A model generated the notes under the pieces. The model was not told the DNA's origin. It worked only from the letters and a program-made list of their open reading frames with translations, and ran no database searches. A stretch of 64,000 nt of DNA, from NCBI RefSeq assembly GCF_030812255.1, contig NZ_JAUSSH010000016.1, positions 43,933 through 107,932 on the forward strand, read 5' to 3'. This DNA is from Paeniglutamicibacter psychrophenolicus. Its GTDB lineage: Bacteria > Actinomycetota > Actinomycetes > Actinomycetales > Micrococcaceae. Shown here one piece after another: positions 51,211-59,948 of this stretch. The position numbers were made by a program, and so were the translations under genes. The first letter of the stretch is position 1. Each line of letters begins with the position of its first letter.

Positions 51211-51674
51211 GGCCCGACTTCCGTGTCCTGGCAGGTGAGCAGGGGCCACGGGGCGTTGGAGATCAGCCACTTGCCACCGACGAGGGACAGGCCGAAGGAT
51301 TCCTCGCTGGCGTATTCGGGGCTGGAGAAGGGGCCGCCGACGTTGGTGTAGGAAATGGAAACCGCGACATCGGCGGTGGTCTCGCGCTGGGTCGTGGAGA
51401 TGAGCGCAACGCGGATGTTCCGCTCCGGGGCGATGGACTCGAATCCCTTGCAGCGGGTGTCCACCCCGGGCTCGAGGAAGCGTGCGGCGGCGGCTTCGTC
51501 CCCGCCGATGACGGCGGTGACATAGCCCTGCACCACCCCGGCCGGGGTGGAGGCATCCAGCGGTTTCGGTGTTCCCCGGGTGAGCACGACGACAACGGAG
51601 ACGAGCACGAGTGCGGCGATCACGCTCAGCAGCACCAGAAGTGGTCTCCCGGGCCGCCCAATATCTTTGGCCAT
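51207..51674 (-). CDS. Membrane-anchored hypothetical protein
   Basis: 155 residues with one N-terminal transmembrane anchor (PLLVLLSVIAALVLVSVVVVL) and an extracytoplasmic NTF2/DUF4878-like domain (ASTPAGVVQGYVTAVIGGDEAAAARFLEPGVDTRCKGF ... VGGKWLISNAPWPLL). Two Cys may form a disulfide. It is translated together with the DUF5671-like membrane protein, so they probably share a complex or process. CATACT six bases before the ATG suggests a leaderless mRNA. Confidence 0.78.
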   Translation of the reverse strand: MAKDIGRPGRPLLVLLSVIAALVLVSVVVVLTRGTPKPLDASTPAGVVQGYVTAVIGGDEAAAARFLEPGVDTRCKGFESIAPERNIRVALISTTQRETTADVAVSISYTNVGGPFSSPEYASEESFGLSLVGGKWLISNAPWPLLTCQDTEVGP

Positions 51675-51740
51675 GGGTCAAGTATGGGGCCACGGGCGGT
51701 GAATTGCATCCCCGCTGGGGAGCGTGAAATCCGGGGCTGG

Positions 51741-52598
51741 CTAGTTGAGTTCCGCCAAGGCCAGGGCGCCGGTGCGCGGGGCCACGGCCTCCCACTTCAC
51801 GGTCAGCTCGCCCAGCCGCCAGCGCGAGGCCGAGTCGCAGATCGGCCAGCCGTTCTCGCGCAGGGCCCGGCACATGGCCACGAAGCGCTGTTTGTTGCCG
51901 AAGGAGGCCAGCGGTGCGGCGGAAAGCCATGCGGCATCGGCCGCGGCGAGGAATTCGTGGATGCGTTCGCCGTGGATGTTGCGGTGGATCAGTGCCTTGG
52001 GAAGGCGCTCGGCGACATCGGAGGGGCGGGTGAAGGCGCCGAAGCGCAGGGAGATGCTCAGGGTTTGCGGACCGTTTTTCGTCACGGCGACCCAGGAGCT
52101 GCGCCGGCCGATCTCATCGCAGGTGCCCTCGATGAGCACGCCGTTCTCGGTCAGCCGCCCGGCCATGGTTTTCCAGATGCCGGGCACGTCTGCCTCGTCG
52201 TATTGCCGCAGCACGTTGAAGGCGCGGATCACGGTGGCCTGCGTGGGAATGGGGATCTCGAAGCCGCCCAGCAGGAAATCGAGCCCCTCCAGGTGCAGGG
52301 CGGTGCCGCGTGCCACGCGTTCGGGTTCGATCTCGATGCCTACCACTTGGGCCAACGGGGACACGGAGCGCACGCGGTCGAAGAATTCGACGGCCGTGGC
52401 AGGGGACGCCCCGTAGCCCAGGTCCACCGCAATGGGCGGGGCCCCGGTGGTTCCGGGGCGCAGGCGCCAGGCCTGGGGCCCGGTCATCCAGCGGTCCACG
52501 CGGCGCATGCGGTTGGGATTGGTGGTCCCACGGGTCGTATTGCCCAGCGGGCGACCGGTCAGCGACCGTCCGCCGAGCCGAGTCGCTTTCTGAACCAT
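51741..52598 (-). CDS. SAM-dependent class I methyltransferase
   Basis: 285 residues. The SAM-binding motif is IAVDLGYGASPATAVEFFDRV, followed by VVGIEIEPERVARGT and ATVIRAFNVLRQYDEADVPGIWKTMAGRLTENGVLIEGTCDEIG. The C-terminal part is less familiar. The target is unknown. ATG 52598 follows TACGCT by seven bases, which rules in a leaderless start; the longer frame to 52643 is not needed. Divergent from gpmA. Confidence 0.86.
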   Translation of the reverse strand: MVQKATRLGGRSLTGRPLGNTTRGTTNPNRMRRVDRWMTGPQAWRLRPGTTGAPPIAVDLGYGASPATAVEFFDRVRSVSPLAQVVGIEIEPERVARGTALHLEGLDFLLGGFEIPIPTQATVIRAFNVLRQYDEADVPGIWKTMAGRLTENGVLIEGTCDEIGRRSSWVAVTKNGPQTLSISLRFGAFTRPSDVAERLPKALIHRNIHGERIHEFLAAADAAWLSAAPLASFGNKQRFVAMCRALRENGWPICDSASRWRLGELTVKWEAVAPRTGALALAELN

Positions 52599-52684
52599 TG
52601 GCTTAAGCGTAAAGTGCCCGGCGCCGCGACCCGCGCGTGTCACGGAATAAAGTAAGGCACTTCACGCGTCCTAGAATGGGTTCC

Positions 52685-53428
52685 ATGACTTACACCCTGA
52701 TCCTGCTGCGCCACGGGCAAAGCGAGTGGAACGAAAAGAACCTGTTCACCGGTTGGTACGACGTCACGCTCACCGAGCAGGGCCGTGCCGAGGCAACCCG
52801 CGGCGGTAAGCTGCTCACCGAGGCCGGACTGGCCCCGGCGGTGCTGCACACCTCGCTGCTCAAGCGCGCCATCATCACCGCCAACCTGGCCCTGGAGTCC
52901 GCGGACCTGTCGTGGATCCCGGTCAAGCGCAGCTGGCGCCTGAACGAGCGCCACTACGGCGCCCTGCAGGGCAAGGACAAGGCCCAGACCCTGGCCGAAT
53001 ACGGCGAGGAGCAGTTCATGGAATGGCGCCGGTCCTACGACACCCCGCCGCCGGCCCTGGCCGACGATTCGGAATTCAGCCAGATCAACGATCCGCGCTA
53101 CGCCAACCTGGGCGACGACGCACCGCGCACCGAGTGCCTCAAGGACGTGCTGGTGCGGATGCTTCCGTACTGGGAGGATGAGATCAAGCCGGACCTGGCC
53201 GCGCACAAGACCGTTTTGGTCACCGCGCACGGCAATTCGCTGCGCGCCCTGGTCAAGCACCTGGACGGCATCAGCGACGAGGACATCGCCGGTCTCAACA
53301 TCCCCACCGGGATCCCGCTGGTGTACGAATTGAACGAGGACTTCACCCCGGTCACCCGTGGCGGGCAGTACCTGGATGCCGACGCGGCGGCCGACGCCAT
53401 CAAGGCCGTGGCCAACCAGGGCCGCTAG
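52685..53428 (+). CDS. gpmA: Phosphoglycerate mutase, 2,3-bisphosphoglycerate-dependent
   Basis: 247 residues interconverting 3- and 2-phosphoglycerate in glycolysis. Seen: [29 protein letters not shown] with the phospho-His, [28 protein letters not shown] and [15 protein letters not shown] with the second His. Length is typical. TAGAAT lies seven bases before ATG 52685, marking a strong leaderless promoter. Confidence 0.97.
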   Translation: MTYTLILLRHGQSEWNEKNLFTGWYDVTLTEQGRAEATRGGKLLTEAGLAPAVLHTSLLKRAIITANLALESADLSWIPVKRSWRLNERHYGALQGKDKAQTLAEYGEEQFMEWRRSYDTPPPALADDSEFSQINDPRYANLGDDAPRTECLKDVLVRMLPYWEDEIKPDLAAHKTVLVTAHGNSLRALVKHLDGISDEDIAGLNIPTGIPLVYELNEDFTPVTRGGQYLDADAAADAIKAVANQGR

Positions 53429-53466
53429 GGCCCAAGCACGCGATTCCCCTCCGAGGGGGGATTTTC

Positions 53467-53508
53467 GGGGCCGTGTTCCCTGCCCTGACGGGCGGGGGGC
53501 ACGGCCCC
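53467..53508 (+). terminator. gpmA terminator
   Basis: GGGGCCGTG (53467-53475) pairs with CACGGCCCC (53500-53508), with an inner CCCTGCCC/GGGCGGGG partial stem. Confidence 0.75.
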
Positions 53509-53737
53509 GATCCGTTGGGTGGAAGGTGCGTTTTTGGCGGTTTGCGGGGCCCGCAAGCAAGGTCGTCCACTGTGTCCGGCGCCATGCGGATGCGGCGGAG
53601 GCAGGTGCCCTGAATGTGTGTCTGATCACAAAATGTGCGCGACGGGCTTAAAAAGAAGAATTGGCACTTGCGCACACGGGTTCATGCTGTACTGTGTCGT
53701 CTCGACGTACCCCTGAATCACGTAAGGATTGCATTTC

Positions 53738-54040
53738 GTGGCAACTGATTATGACGAGGTCCGGCCAGACGTAGCCGAGGCCCGTAAGGCCTCCCTTGAA
53801 GCGGTCAAGTCCGCAAACGCTCCCGACGCACGCAGCGTGTCCCGAGACCTGGACGAGGAAGACACCTCTGACGGTGTCGAGCTGGCGGGTGCCGACCTGT
53901 CGAACGAGGAACTGACGGTCACCGTCGTTCCGCAGAAGGAAGACGAGTTCCTTTGTGGCTCGTGCTTCCTGATCCGCCACCGCACGCTGCTGGCGCGCGA
54001 GGCAAATGGCGTGGCATACTGCCGCGACTGCGAAGGCTAA
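53738..54040 (+). CDS. DUF4193-family zinc-ribbon protein
   Basis: 100 residues, acidic N-terminal half and a C-terminal ribbon FLCGSCFLIRHRTLLAREANGVAYCRDCEG with two CxxC pairs for zinc. This is the DUF4193 family conserved in actinobacteria, function unknown, probably interacting with the transcription machinery (inference). GTG 53738 follows AAGGA at nine bases; the TTG nine bases upstream would overlap that site. Flanked by terminators on both sides, so monocistronic. Confidence 0.92.
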   Translation: MATDYDEVRPDVAEARKASLEAVKSANAPDARSVSRDLDEEDTSDGVELAGADLSNEELTVTVVPQKEDEFLCGSCFLIRHRTLLAREANGVAYCRDCEG

Positions 54041-54187
54041 AGAAGCCAACGCCCACCAAGCTCTGCCGCTGCACTTTTTCGCGCAACGGCGCCCGCCCGT
54101 CGATGGCCAATGGTCCTCGGTGCCGAGGGTGCCCGCGTGCGGGATGGTTGTGGCGGTTTGGCGTTTAAGCGCACAATGCACACCACA

Positions 54188-54234
54188 AAAAACGCGCCGG
54201 CCCGGCCCCGTGGGGGCGATCCCGGCGCGTTTTT
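54188..54234. terminator. Classical terminator between DUF4193 and phoU genes
   Basis: AAAAACGCGCCGG (54188-54200) and CCGGCGCGTTTTT (54222-54234) form a 13-bp stem with U-runs on both strands. Confidence 0.92.
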
Positions 54235-54247
54235 CGCGTCTTGAAGG

Positions 54248-54907
54248 CTAGAAGCCGGTGATGTCCGGATCCCATTCCCCGGTGACCAGGTAGGAGACCT
54301 TGCGTGCCACCGAGACACCGTGGTCGCCGAAGCGCTCCAGATAGCGGCTGGTCAAGGTGACATCGGCGGTCATCGGCCCGGAGTGGTTCCATTCGGGGGC
54401 GGCGACGGCCTTGAAGATCGAGACATGCAATTCATCGATCTTGGTGTTCAGCTCGATGATTTCCCGGGCCACGGCCAGATCGCGGCTGTCCAGCAACTCC
54501 CCGACCTTCTTCGCGATCGCGATGTCCAGCTCGGCCATGGCCTTGAAGGTGGGGGCGATGGACTCGGGGACCACCTGCTGCGGGAAGCGCAGGCGGGCCA
54601 ACTGGGCCACGTGGCGGGCCAAATCGCCCATGCGCTCCAGCGAGGCGCTCATGCGCAGGGACCCGACGATCATGCGCAGGTCCGAGGCCACCGGGCCCTG
54701 GAGGGCAAGCACGTCGATGGCGCGCTCATCGAGCTGGTTCTGCAGGAAATCGATCTTCGCGTCCTCGCCGATGACTTCCTGGGCCAACTCGATGTCCGCA
54801 TTCGCAAACGACTCATAGGCCCGTTCCATGGCCGAGGCCACCAAACGAGACATCTCGATGAGTTCTTCTCCGATTTGCTGCAGATCGGCCTGGAAAACCT
54901 TACGCAC
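54248..54907 (-). CDS. phoU: Phosphate signalling protein PhoU
   Basis: 219 residues with two three-helix repeats: MRKVFQADLQQIGEELIEMSRLVASAMERAYESFANADIELA with DAKIDFLQNQLDERAIDVLALQGPVASDLRMIVGSLRMSASLERMGDLARHVA, then the second copy ending in the metal-binding TSRYLERFGDHGVSVARKVSYLVTG. It links the Pst phosphate importer with the sensor kinase encoded divergently. GTG 54907 follows AAAGGA. Confidence 0.95.
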   Translation of the reverse strand: MRKVFQADLQQIGEELIEMSRLVASAMERAYESFANADIELAQEVIGEDAKIDFLQNQLDERAIDVLALQGPVASDLRMIVGSLRMSASLERMGDLARHVAQLARLRFPQQVVPESIAPTFKAMAELDIAIAKKVGELLDSRDLAVAREIIELNTKIDELHVSIFKAVAAPEWNHSGPMTADVTLTSRYLERFGDHGVSVARKVSYLVTGEWDPDITGF

Positions 54908-55088
54908 GCGGGCGTCCTTTCACTACGGTGGGGCACCGCGTCCGGCACGGACGACGGAACTGTTCATGTCCATTGTTACAGCACCGGGTGAACCCTCCGG
55001 GGGAACGAGGTGAACGTTTGGTGAATGAGTCGCCGATCTCCCCGCTTTGGCACGGGTCGGGCTTCGAACCCCGGCTAGGCTAGGAGGC

Positions 55089-56306
55089 GTGAATGATGTC
55101 TTGCTATCGGTGGTTGCGGGCCTCGTCGGGTTGGCCCTGGGCATTGTGGGCATCATGGCGTACCGCGGCTCCATGCGCTCCCGCGGCGGGCTGCCCGTGG
55201 TCGGCGAACCAACGCTGCCCGAAGGTTCCGCCGAAGTCCTCTCGGTCATTGGCCGCGCCTTCGTGATCCTCGACGAGGTCGACGGGGTGGTGCGCGCCAA
55301 CCCCGCCTCCTATGCCTACGGACTGGTGCGCGGGCACACGCTGATCCATGAGGATCTGCGCGCCCTGGCACGCAAGGTCCGCGCCGACGGAGTGATTGCC
55401 GAGCGCGAATTCGAGCTGCAGCGCGGCACCATGGGTGCCACCAGCATGTTCGTGCACGTCCGGGTCGCCCCGCTGGGCGAGGAATACATCCTGCTGCTGG
55501 CCGACGACCGCACCGAGATCACCCGCACCGCCGCGGTCCGCAACGACTTCGTCGCCAACGTCTCCCACGAGCTGAAGACCCCCGTCGGGGCGATCTCGCT
55601 GCTGGCCGAGGCCATCGACGGCGCCGCCGACGACGAGGTTGCCGTGCGCCGCTTCACCACCCGGCTGCACAAGGAATCGGCCCGGCTGGCCGCATTGGTC
55701 CAGGACATCATCGAACTCTCCCGCCTGCAGGGCACCGACGTGGTACAGGCCGGCGAATCCATCGACCTCAACGAGGTGCTCGCCGAGGCGGTGGACCGCA
55801 ACAAGCTGCCGGCCGAGGAAAAGCGCATCAAGATCTCCGTGGGCGGCACCGTGGAACAGGCGGTTTTCGGCGACCGCGACCTGCTGATGACCGCCCTGCG
55901 CAACCTCATCGACAATGCGATCCGCTACTCCCCGGAAGACACGACCGTGGGCGTGGGGCTGCGGGCGCGCGACGGATTGATCCAGATCTCCGTCACCGAC
56001 CAGGGCCCGGGCATCGCCCCGGACGAGCAGGAACGGATCTTTGAACGTTTTTACCGCATCGACGCGGCACGCTCCCGACACACCGGGGGCACCGGGCTGG
56101 GGCTGAGCATCGTCAAGCACGTGGTGGCCAACCACGGCGGCGAAATCACCCTGTGGTCGCAGCCCGGACAGGGCTCGACCTTCACGGTGCGCCTGCCGAT
56201 GATCGAGGAATCCGGCGAACAAGACAACTCGCTTCCCTCGCGGAACGATCACACACAACACGGTGCGCGCCCTTCGGATGCGCTGCCGGAAGGAGGCCGG
56301 GGATGA
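55089..56306 (+). CDS. senX3: Sensor histidine kinase (SenX3/PhoR type)
   Basis: About 405 residues. One N-terminal membrane segment (VVAGLVGLALGIVGIMAYR), a PAS-like sensor (~45-160), the phospho-His box FVANVSHELKTPVGAISLL, N box RNLIDNAIRYSPED, G1 DQGPGIAPDEQERIFERFYR and G2 GGTGLGLSIVKHV. Neighbours phoU and the RegX3-type regulator identify it as the phosphate-sensing SenX3-like kinase. GTG 55089 is chosen: TAGGCT is seven bases upstream. The stop overlaps the regulator start by ATGA. Confidence 0.94.
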   Translation: MNDVLLSVVAGLVGLALGIVGIMAYRGSMRSRGGLPVVGEPTLPEGSAEVLSVIGRAFVILDEVDGVVRANPASYAYGLVRGHTLIHEDLRALARKVRADGVIAEREFELQRGTMGATSMFVHVRVAPLGEEYILLLADDRTEITRTAAVRNDFVANVSHELKTPVGAISLLAEAIDGAADDEVAVRRFTTRLHKESARLAALVQDIIELSRLQGTDVVQAGESIDLNEVLAEAVDRNKLPAEEKRIKISVGGTVEQAVFGDRDLLMTALRNLIDNAIRYSPEDTTVGVGLRARDGLIQISVTDQGPGIAPDEQERIFERFYRIDAARSRHTGGTGLGLSIVKHVVANHGGEITLWSQPGQGSTFTVRLPMIEESGEQDNSLPSRNDHTQHGARPSDALPEGGRG

Positions 56307-56983
56307 CCCGTATTTTGCTGGTTGAGGACGAGGAGTCGCTTTCCGACCCGTTGACGTACCTGCTGGAAAAGGAGGGCTTCGAGGTTCGCGTGGCCGAGAA
56401 CGGCCTGGATGCCGTCACCGAGTTCGAGCGCCACGGCGCCGACCTGGTGCTGCTTGACCTGATGCTTCCGGGCCAGCCCGGCACCGAGGTGTTTCGCCAG
56501 ATCCGCGTCACCTCCCAGGTGCCGGTGATCATGCTGACCGCCAAGGACTCGGAAATCGACAAGGTGGTCGGCCTGGAGCTGGGTGCCGACGATTACGTCA
56601 CCAAGCCGTACTCCTCCCGGGAACTGGTGGCCCGCATCCGCGCGGTGCTGCGGCGCCAGGGCGAGGGCGACGAGCTGGTATCCAACATCGTGGCCGCGGG
56701 CCCGGTGCGCATGGACGTGGAGCGCCACGTCGTCTCGGTGCGCAGTTCGGAGGTGCCGATGCCGCTGAAGGAGTTCGAACTGCTGGAAATGCTGCTGCGC
56801 AACGCCGGCCGGGTACTGACCCGCGGGCAGCTGATCGACCGGGTCTGGGGATCGGACTACGTGGGGGACACCAAGACCCTGGACGTGCACGTGAAGCGGC
56901 TGCGGACAAAGATCGAGCCGGAGCCGGCTGCCCCGGTGCACCTGGTCACGGTGCGCGGGCTGGGCTACAAGTTCGAGGCCTAA
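56303..56983 (+). CDS. regX3: Response regulator RegX3 (OmpR/PhoB type)
   Basis: 226 residues. Receiver domain ILLVEDEESLSDPLTYLLEKEGFEV with phospho-acceptor LVLLDLMLPG, VIMLTAKDSEIDKVVGLELGADDYVTKPYSSRELVARIRAVLRR, then the winged helix LKEFELLEMLLRNAGRVLTRGQLIDRVWGSDYVGDTKTLDVHVKRLRTKIE. It is coupled to the kinase by ATGA and AAGGAGG. It should activate phosphate-scavenging genes when phosphate is low. Confidence 0.96.
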   Translation: MTRILLVEDEESLSDPLTYLLEKEGFEVRVAENGLDAVTEFERHGADLVLLDLMLPGQPGTEVFRQIRVTSQVPVIMLTAKDSEIDKVVGLELGADDYVTKPYSSRELVARIRAVLRRQGEGDELVSNIVAAGPVRMDVERHVVSVRSSEVPMPLKEFELLEMLLRNAGRVLTRGQLIDRVWGSDYVGDTKTLDVHVKRLRTKIEPEPAAPVHLVTVRGLGYKFEA

Positions 56984-57075
56984 CCGGCCGGTGTGACGGT
57001 CCCCGTCTTGGCGCTGCCAAACCGGGGTTCGTCGCATGCTTCGCCCGGGCATCTGGGGCCAACGACGGTTAACGG

Positions 57076-57120
57076 CAAAAGCGATGGGCCCGGAGGAATC
57101 CTCCGGGCCCATCGCTTTTG
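57076..57120. terminator. Bidirectional terminator, regX3 / lipoprotein gene
   Basis: A nearly continuous 45-base palindrome with about 20 paired bases per arm (core AAAAGCGATGGGCCCGGAG), A-run and T-run at the ends. Confidence 0.93.
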
Positions 57121-57161
57121 AATCTTGAATTCCACCGTCGGCGCCGTGGCGCCCGCGCTGC

Positions 57162-57692
57162 CTAGTGTTCGGCTGGCTTCGGGGACGGGGTCAAGTGGTT
57201 GAGAACGCTCGGGTCGAATCCGCCCGGAACGTACTGGCGGTATTCCTCGAGGGTGCCGTCGATCACCGGGACACCGGCCTCAACGGAGTTCGGTCCAACA
57301 ACCAGTGTTGCCTTGGCGTGGGCTCCGGGGGCCACTCCGGTGGAAGGCAGGAGCTTTTCGTTCTCCGTCTTTTCCAGCTGGACGGCGCTCTTGGCGGGGA
57401 CCGCAATGGTGACCGAGCCGGTCGACAGCTTCAGTTCCAGGGACAGGGCGGTGTCGGTGTTGTTGACCAGGGAGCCAAGTACGCGGGCCTCGTCGGTGGC
57501 GCTCTTGGTGACGAGCATCAGGTTGCGGACATCAAGTTCGCCGACATTGAGCACGATTCCATCGGATGCGGCGTACTGGAACGTCGTCGCTTGTTCGTTG
57601 ATGGCGCCACAGCTTGTAACACCAAGGGTCAACATGGCCAGTGCGGCTGCTGCAACGACGCGGCGTCCACGGTTCTTCTGTGCGGTCATCAC
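57162..57692 (-). CDS. Conserved lipoprotein (copper-chaperone-like fold suspected)
   Basis: 176 residues. A signal peptide (RRVVAAAALAMLTLGVTSC) with lipobox Cys ~28 predicts a membrane-anchored extracellular protein. The mature part is beta-rich (DGIVLNVGELDVRNLMLVTKSATDEARVLGSLVNNTDTALSLELKL), reminiscent of cupredoxin/PCuAC-like lipoproteins of actinobacteria but without obvious Met/His metal ligands. AGGAG lies eight bases before GTG 57692. Located between regX3 and carD; function unknown. Confidence 0.82.
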   Translation of the reverse strand: MMTAQKNRGRRVVAAAALAMLTLGVTSCGAINEQATTFQYAASDGIVLNVGELDVRNLMLVTKSATDEARVLGSLVNNTDTALSLELKLSTGSVTIAVPAKSAVQLEKTENEKLLPSTGVAPGAHAKATLVVGPNSVEAGVPVIDGTLEEYRQYVPGGFDPSVLNHLTPSPKPAEH

Positions 57693-58001
57693 GGCACAAA
57701 CTCCTCAATCAGGTTCGAGTTCGGGTGAGCTCGTGGGCACACGGGTTGCACCCGAGGGAGCCACTCTCGTCCCCTAGCCTAATGGGTTTTGTCCCGAATG
57801 TATGATTCGGCCCCCGGCGTAAGTGTCATCAATGCGCTGATCAAGGCACTGAACCGACCCGAAATGACCGCTTGACATAGCACTAGATCGGCCGCTTGGG
57901 AAGGGCCAAAACCGCGCCATTGCTAGGGAGTAGGGGAGGGTCCCGAATCGTTTTGACCAATTATCGTGATAAACTGGTTAACGGGAAAGGGGTTTATCCA
58001 C
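57693..58001. other. Regulatory region before carD
   Basis: About 300 bases without a gene, less GC-rich towards carD. TTGACA (57872-57877) and TTGACC (57953-57958) are possible -35 boxes, but neither has a convincing -10 at 16-18 bases; TAAACT at 57970-57975 could act alone. AAAGGGG precedes the carD ATG. Confidence 0.5.
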
Positions 58002-58484
58002 ATGGTTTTTGAGGTTGGCGAGACAGTTGTCTACCCGCACCACGGTGCAGCAATGATCGAAGAGATCAAAATGCGCACCATCAAGGGCGAAGAGAAGATG
58101 TATCTCAAGCTTAAGGTTGCCCAGGGTGATTTGACCATCGAGGTTCCGGCAGAAAATGTCGATCTCGTTGGTGTGCGCGACGTAGTTGGGCAGGAGGGCT
58201 TGGACCACGTATTCGAGGTATTGCGTGCCGAGTTCACAGAAGAGCCTACCAACTGGTCACGCCGTTACAAGGCGAACCTGGAAAAGCTGGCTTCCGGCGA
58301 CGTGATCAAGGTGGCAGAGGTCGTTCGTGACCTGTGGCGCCGTGACAACGACCGCGGTCTTTCCGCAGGCGAAAAGCGCATGCTTGCAAAGGCACGCCAG
58401 ATCCTGATCAGCGAACTTGCGCTGGCCAAGAAGCTCGACGAAGAAAAGGCAGAAACCGTCCTCGACGAGGTCTTGGCTTCGTAG
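58002..58484 (+). CDS. carD: CarD-type RNA polymerase-binding regulator
   Basis: 160 residues. The RNA-polymerase interaction domain [39 protein letters not shown] is followed by a basic helical DNA-binding part ([58 protein letters not shown]). CarD stabilises open complexes, especially at rRNA promoters. ATG 58002 fits the family start although the frame is open 36 bases upstream. The order carD-ispD-ispF-cysS-rlmB is a conserved actinobacterial neighbourhood. Confidence 0.97.
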   Translation: MVFEVGETVVYPHHGAAMIEEIKMRTIKGEEKMYLKLKVAQGDLTIEVPAENVDLVGVRDVVGQEGLDHVFEVLRAEFTEEPTNWSRRYKANLEKLASGDVIKVAEVVRDLWRRDNDRGLSAGEKRMLAKARQILISELALAKKLDEEKAETVLDEVLAS

Positions 58485-58513
58485 CAGCTTTCAAGCACTA
58501 ATTGATTTGAACC

Positions 58514-58558
58514 CCGGTGGGGGTCCGGACTCCGCAAGGAGCCCCGGACCCCCACCGG
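58514..58558 (+). terminator. carD terminator
   Basis: CCGGTGGGGGTCCGG (58514-58528) pairs perfectly with CCGGACCCCCACCGG (58544-58558), with an inner CTCC-GCAA-GGAG hairpin. Confidence 0.93.
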
Positions 58559-58621
58559 CATTTAACCCGCCATCTGCCGGGCATCGCCGACCGGGAAACG
58601 AACACCGCTAGGCTTGGGTGC

Positions 58622-59896
58622 GTGAATTCCTCCATTTCCCTAAGCCGGCCAGAGATCCAACAAACGGCGATCATTGTGGTTGCGGCCGGCTCCGGAACCA
58701 GGCTGGGTTTCGGCATCCCCAAGGCCCTGGTTCCATTGGCCGGGCGGTCGCTGCTTGAGCACGCACTGGACCGCATCCAGCAGGCAGGCTGCGCAGCCCA
58801 AGTCATTGTCGTGCTGCCCGGCGGCGACACGGAACTGGCGGCACGCGCCGCCGGCCATCCGCTGAAACCACGCTGCGTCGATGGAGGGGCAACCCGCACT
58901 GACTCGGTCCGGGCCGGGCTAGCTGCCCTGGACGCGGAAACCGAACGGGTCCTGATCCACGATGCGGCCCGCGCCCTGACCCCGCCGGAGGTCTTCCGCC
59001 AGGTGGCCGCGGCGCTGGTTGCCGGGGCCCGCGCGGTGATTCCGGTGGTGCCAGTGGTGGACACCATCAAGCATGTCGCCACCGACCCGGGCCACGGGCA
59101 GCCGCACATCACCGGCACCCCGGCCCGCGAAACGCTGCGCGCGGTCCAAACCCCGCAGGGCTTCCACGCCCCCACGCTGCTGGCCGCCCACCGACGCGCC
59201 GCCAGCCGGGACCGGGCCGAAGCCGAGGCGATCACCGACGACGCGATGCTCATGGAGATGCTGGGCGAGCGCGTGGACACCGTGCCGGGCGCAGCCGCGG
59301 CACTGAAGATCACCACCAAACCGGACCTCGTCCTGGCCGAATCCATGCTGCCGCGCCATCCAGAGAAGGAAGCCCCGATGACCGAGCCCACCGGCCACCC
59401 TGCCCCGCTGTTGATCCCGCGCACCGGAATCGGGATCGACGTGCATGCCGTCGCCGATCCCTCCGAGTCCCGGCCCATGTGGTTGGCCGGGCTGCACTTC
59501 CCCGGGGACCAGGGCCTGTCCGGGCACTCCGACGGGGACGCCGTGGCCCACGCCGCCTGCGACGCGCTCTTCTCCGCGGCCGGGATCGGGGACCTGGGCA
59601 CGCACTTCGGCACCGACCGTCCCGAGTACGCCGGGGCCCCGGGCACCACGTTGCTGGCCGAGGCGGCCCGCCTGGTGCGCGAGGCCGGATTCGAGATCGG
59701 CAACGTGGCCGTCCAGTTCGTGGGCCGCCGCCCCAAGTTCGCCGCACGCCGGCTGGAGGCCGATGCCGTGCTGAGCAAGGCTGCCGGCGCCCCCGTTAGC
59801 GTCACCGCCACCACCTCGGACGGATTGGGCTACGAAGGGGCGGGCGAGGGATTGACCGCCTATGCCACCGCGCTTGTGTACTCGGTCCGCCCCTGA
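58622..59896 (+). CDS. ispDF: Bifunctional IspD-IspF (MEP pathway)
   Basis: 424 residues in two enzymes. IspD (~1-240): [61 protein letters not shown]; it makes CDP-methylerythritol. IspF (~258-424): [10 protein letters not shown] with Asp/His zinc ligands, [28 protein letters not shown] and the final [23 protein letters not shown]; it makes the cyclic diphosphate. The linker ~240-257 contains an internal ATG (59378) that could start a separate IspF. GTG 58622 follows TAGGCT by seven bases, so the mRNA is leaderless. The intermediate step (IspE) is not in the window. Confidence 0.95.
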   Translation: MNSSISLSRPEIQQTAIIVVAAGSGTRLGFGIPKALVPLAGRSLLEHALDRIQQAGCAAQVIVVLPGGDTELAARAAGHPLKPRCVDGGATRTDSVRAGLAALDAETERVLIHDAARALTPPEVFRQVAAALVAGARAVIPVVPVVDTIKHVATDPGHGQPHITGTPARETLRAVQTPQGFHAPTLLAAHRRAASRDRAEAEAITDDAMLMEMLGERVDTVPGAAAALKITTKPDLVLAESMLPRHPEKEAPMTEPTGHPAPLLIPRTGIGIDVHAVADPSESRPMWLAGLHFPGDQGLSGHSDGDAVAHAACDALFSAAGIGDLGTHFGTDRPEYAGAPGTTLLAEAARLVREAGFEIGNVAVQFVGRRPKFAARRLEADAVLSKAAGAPVSVTATTSDGLGYEGAGEGLTAYATALVYSVRP

Positions 59897-59948
59897 ATCC
59901 CCGGACTGCCGCGCACCGGGTTTTGACCGCTTCGGATAACCTGTACTG

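Noticed and set aside
59923..59942. TTGACC and TAACCT as a -35/-10 pair for cysS
   Set aside because: The spacer is only 8 bases. The -10 alone fits the leaderless pattern, but the -35 assignment does not hold.
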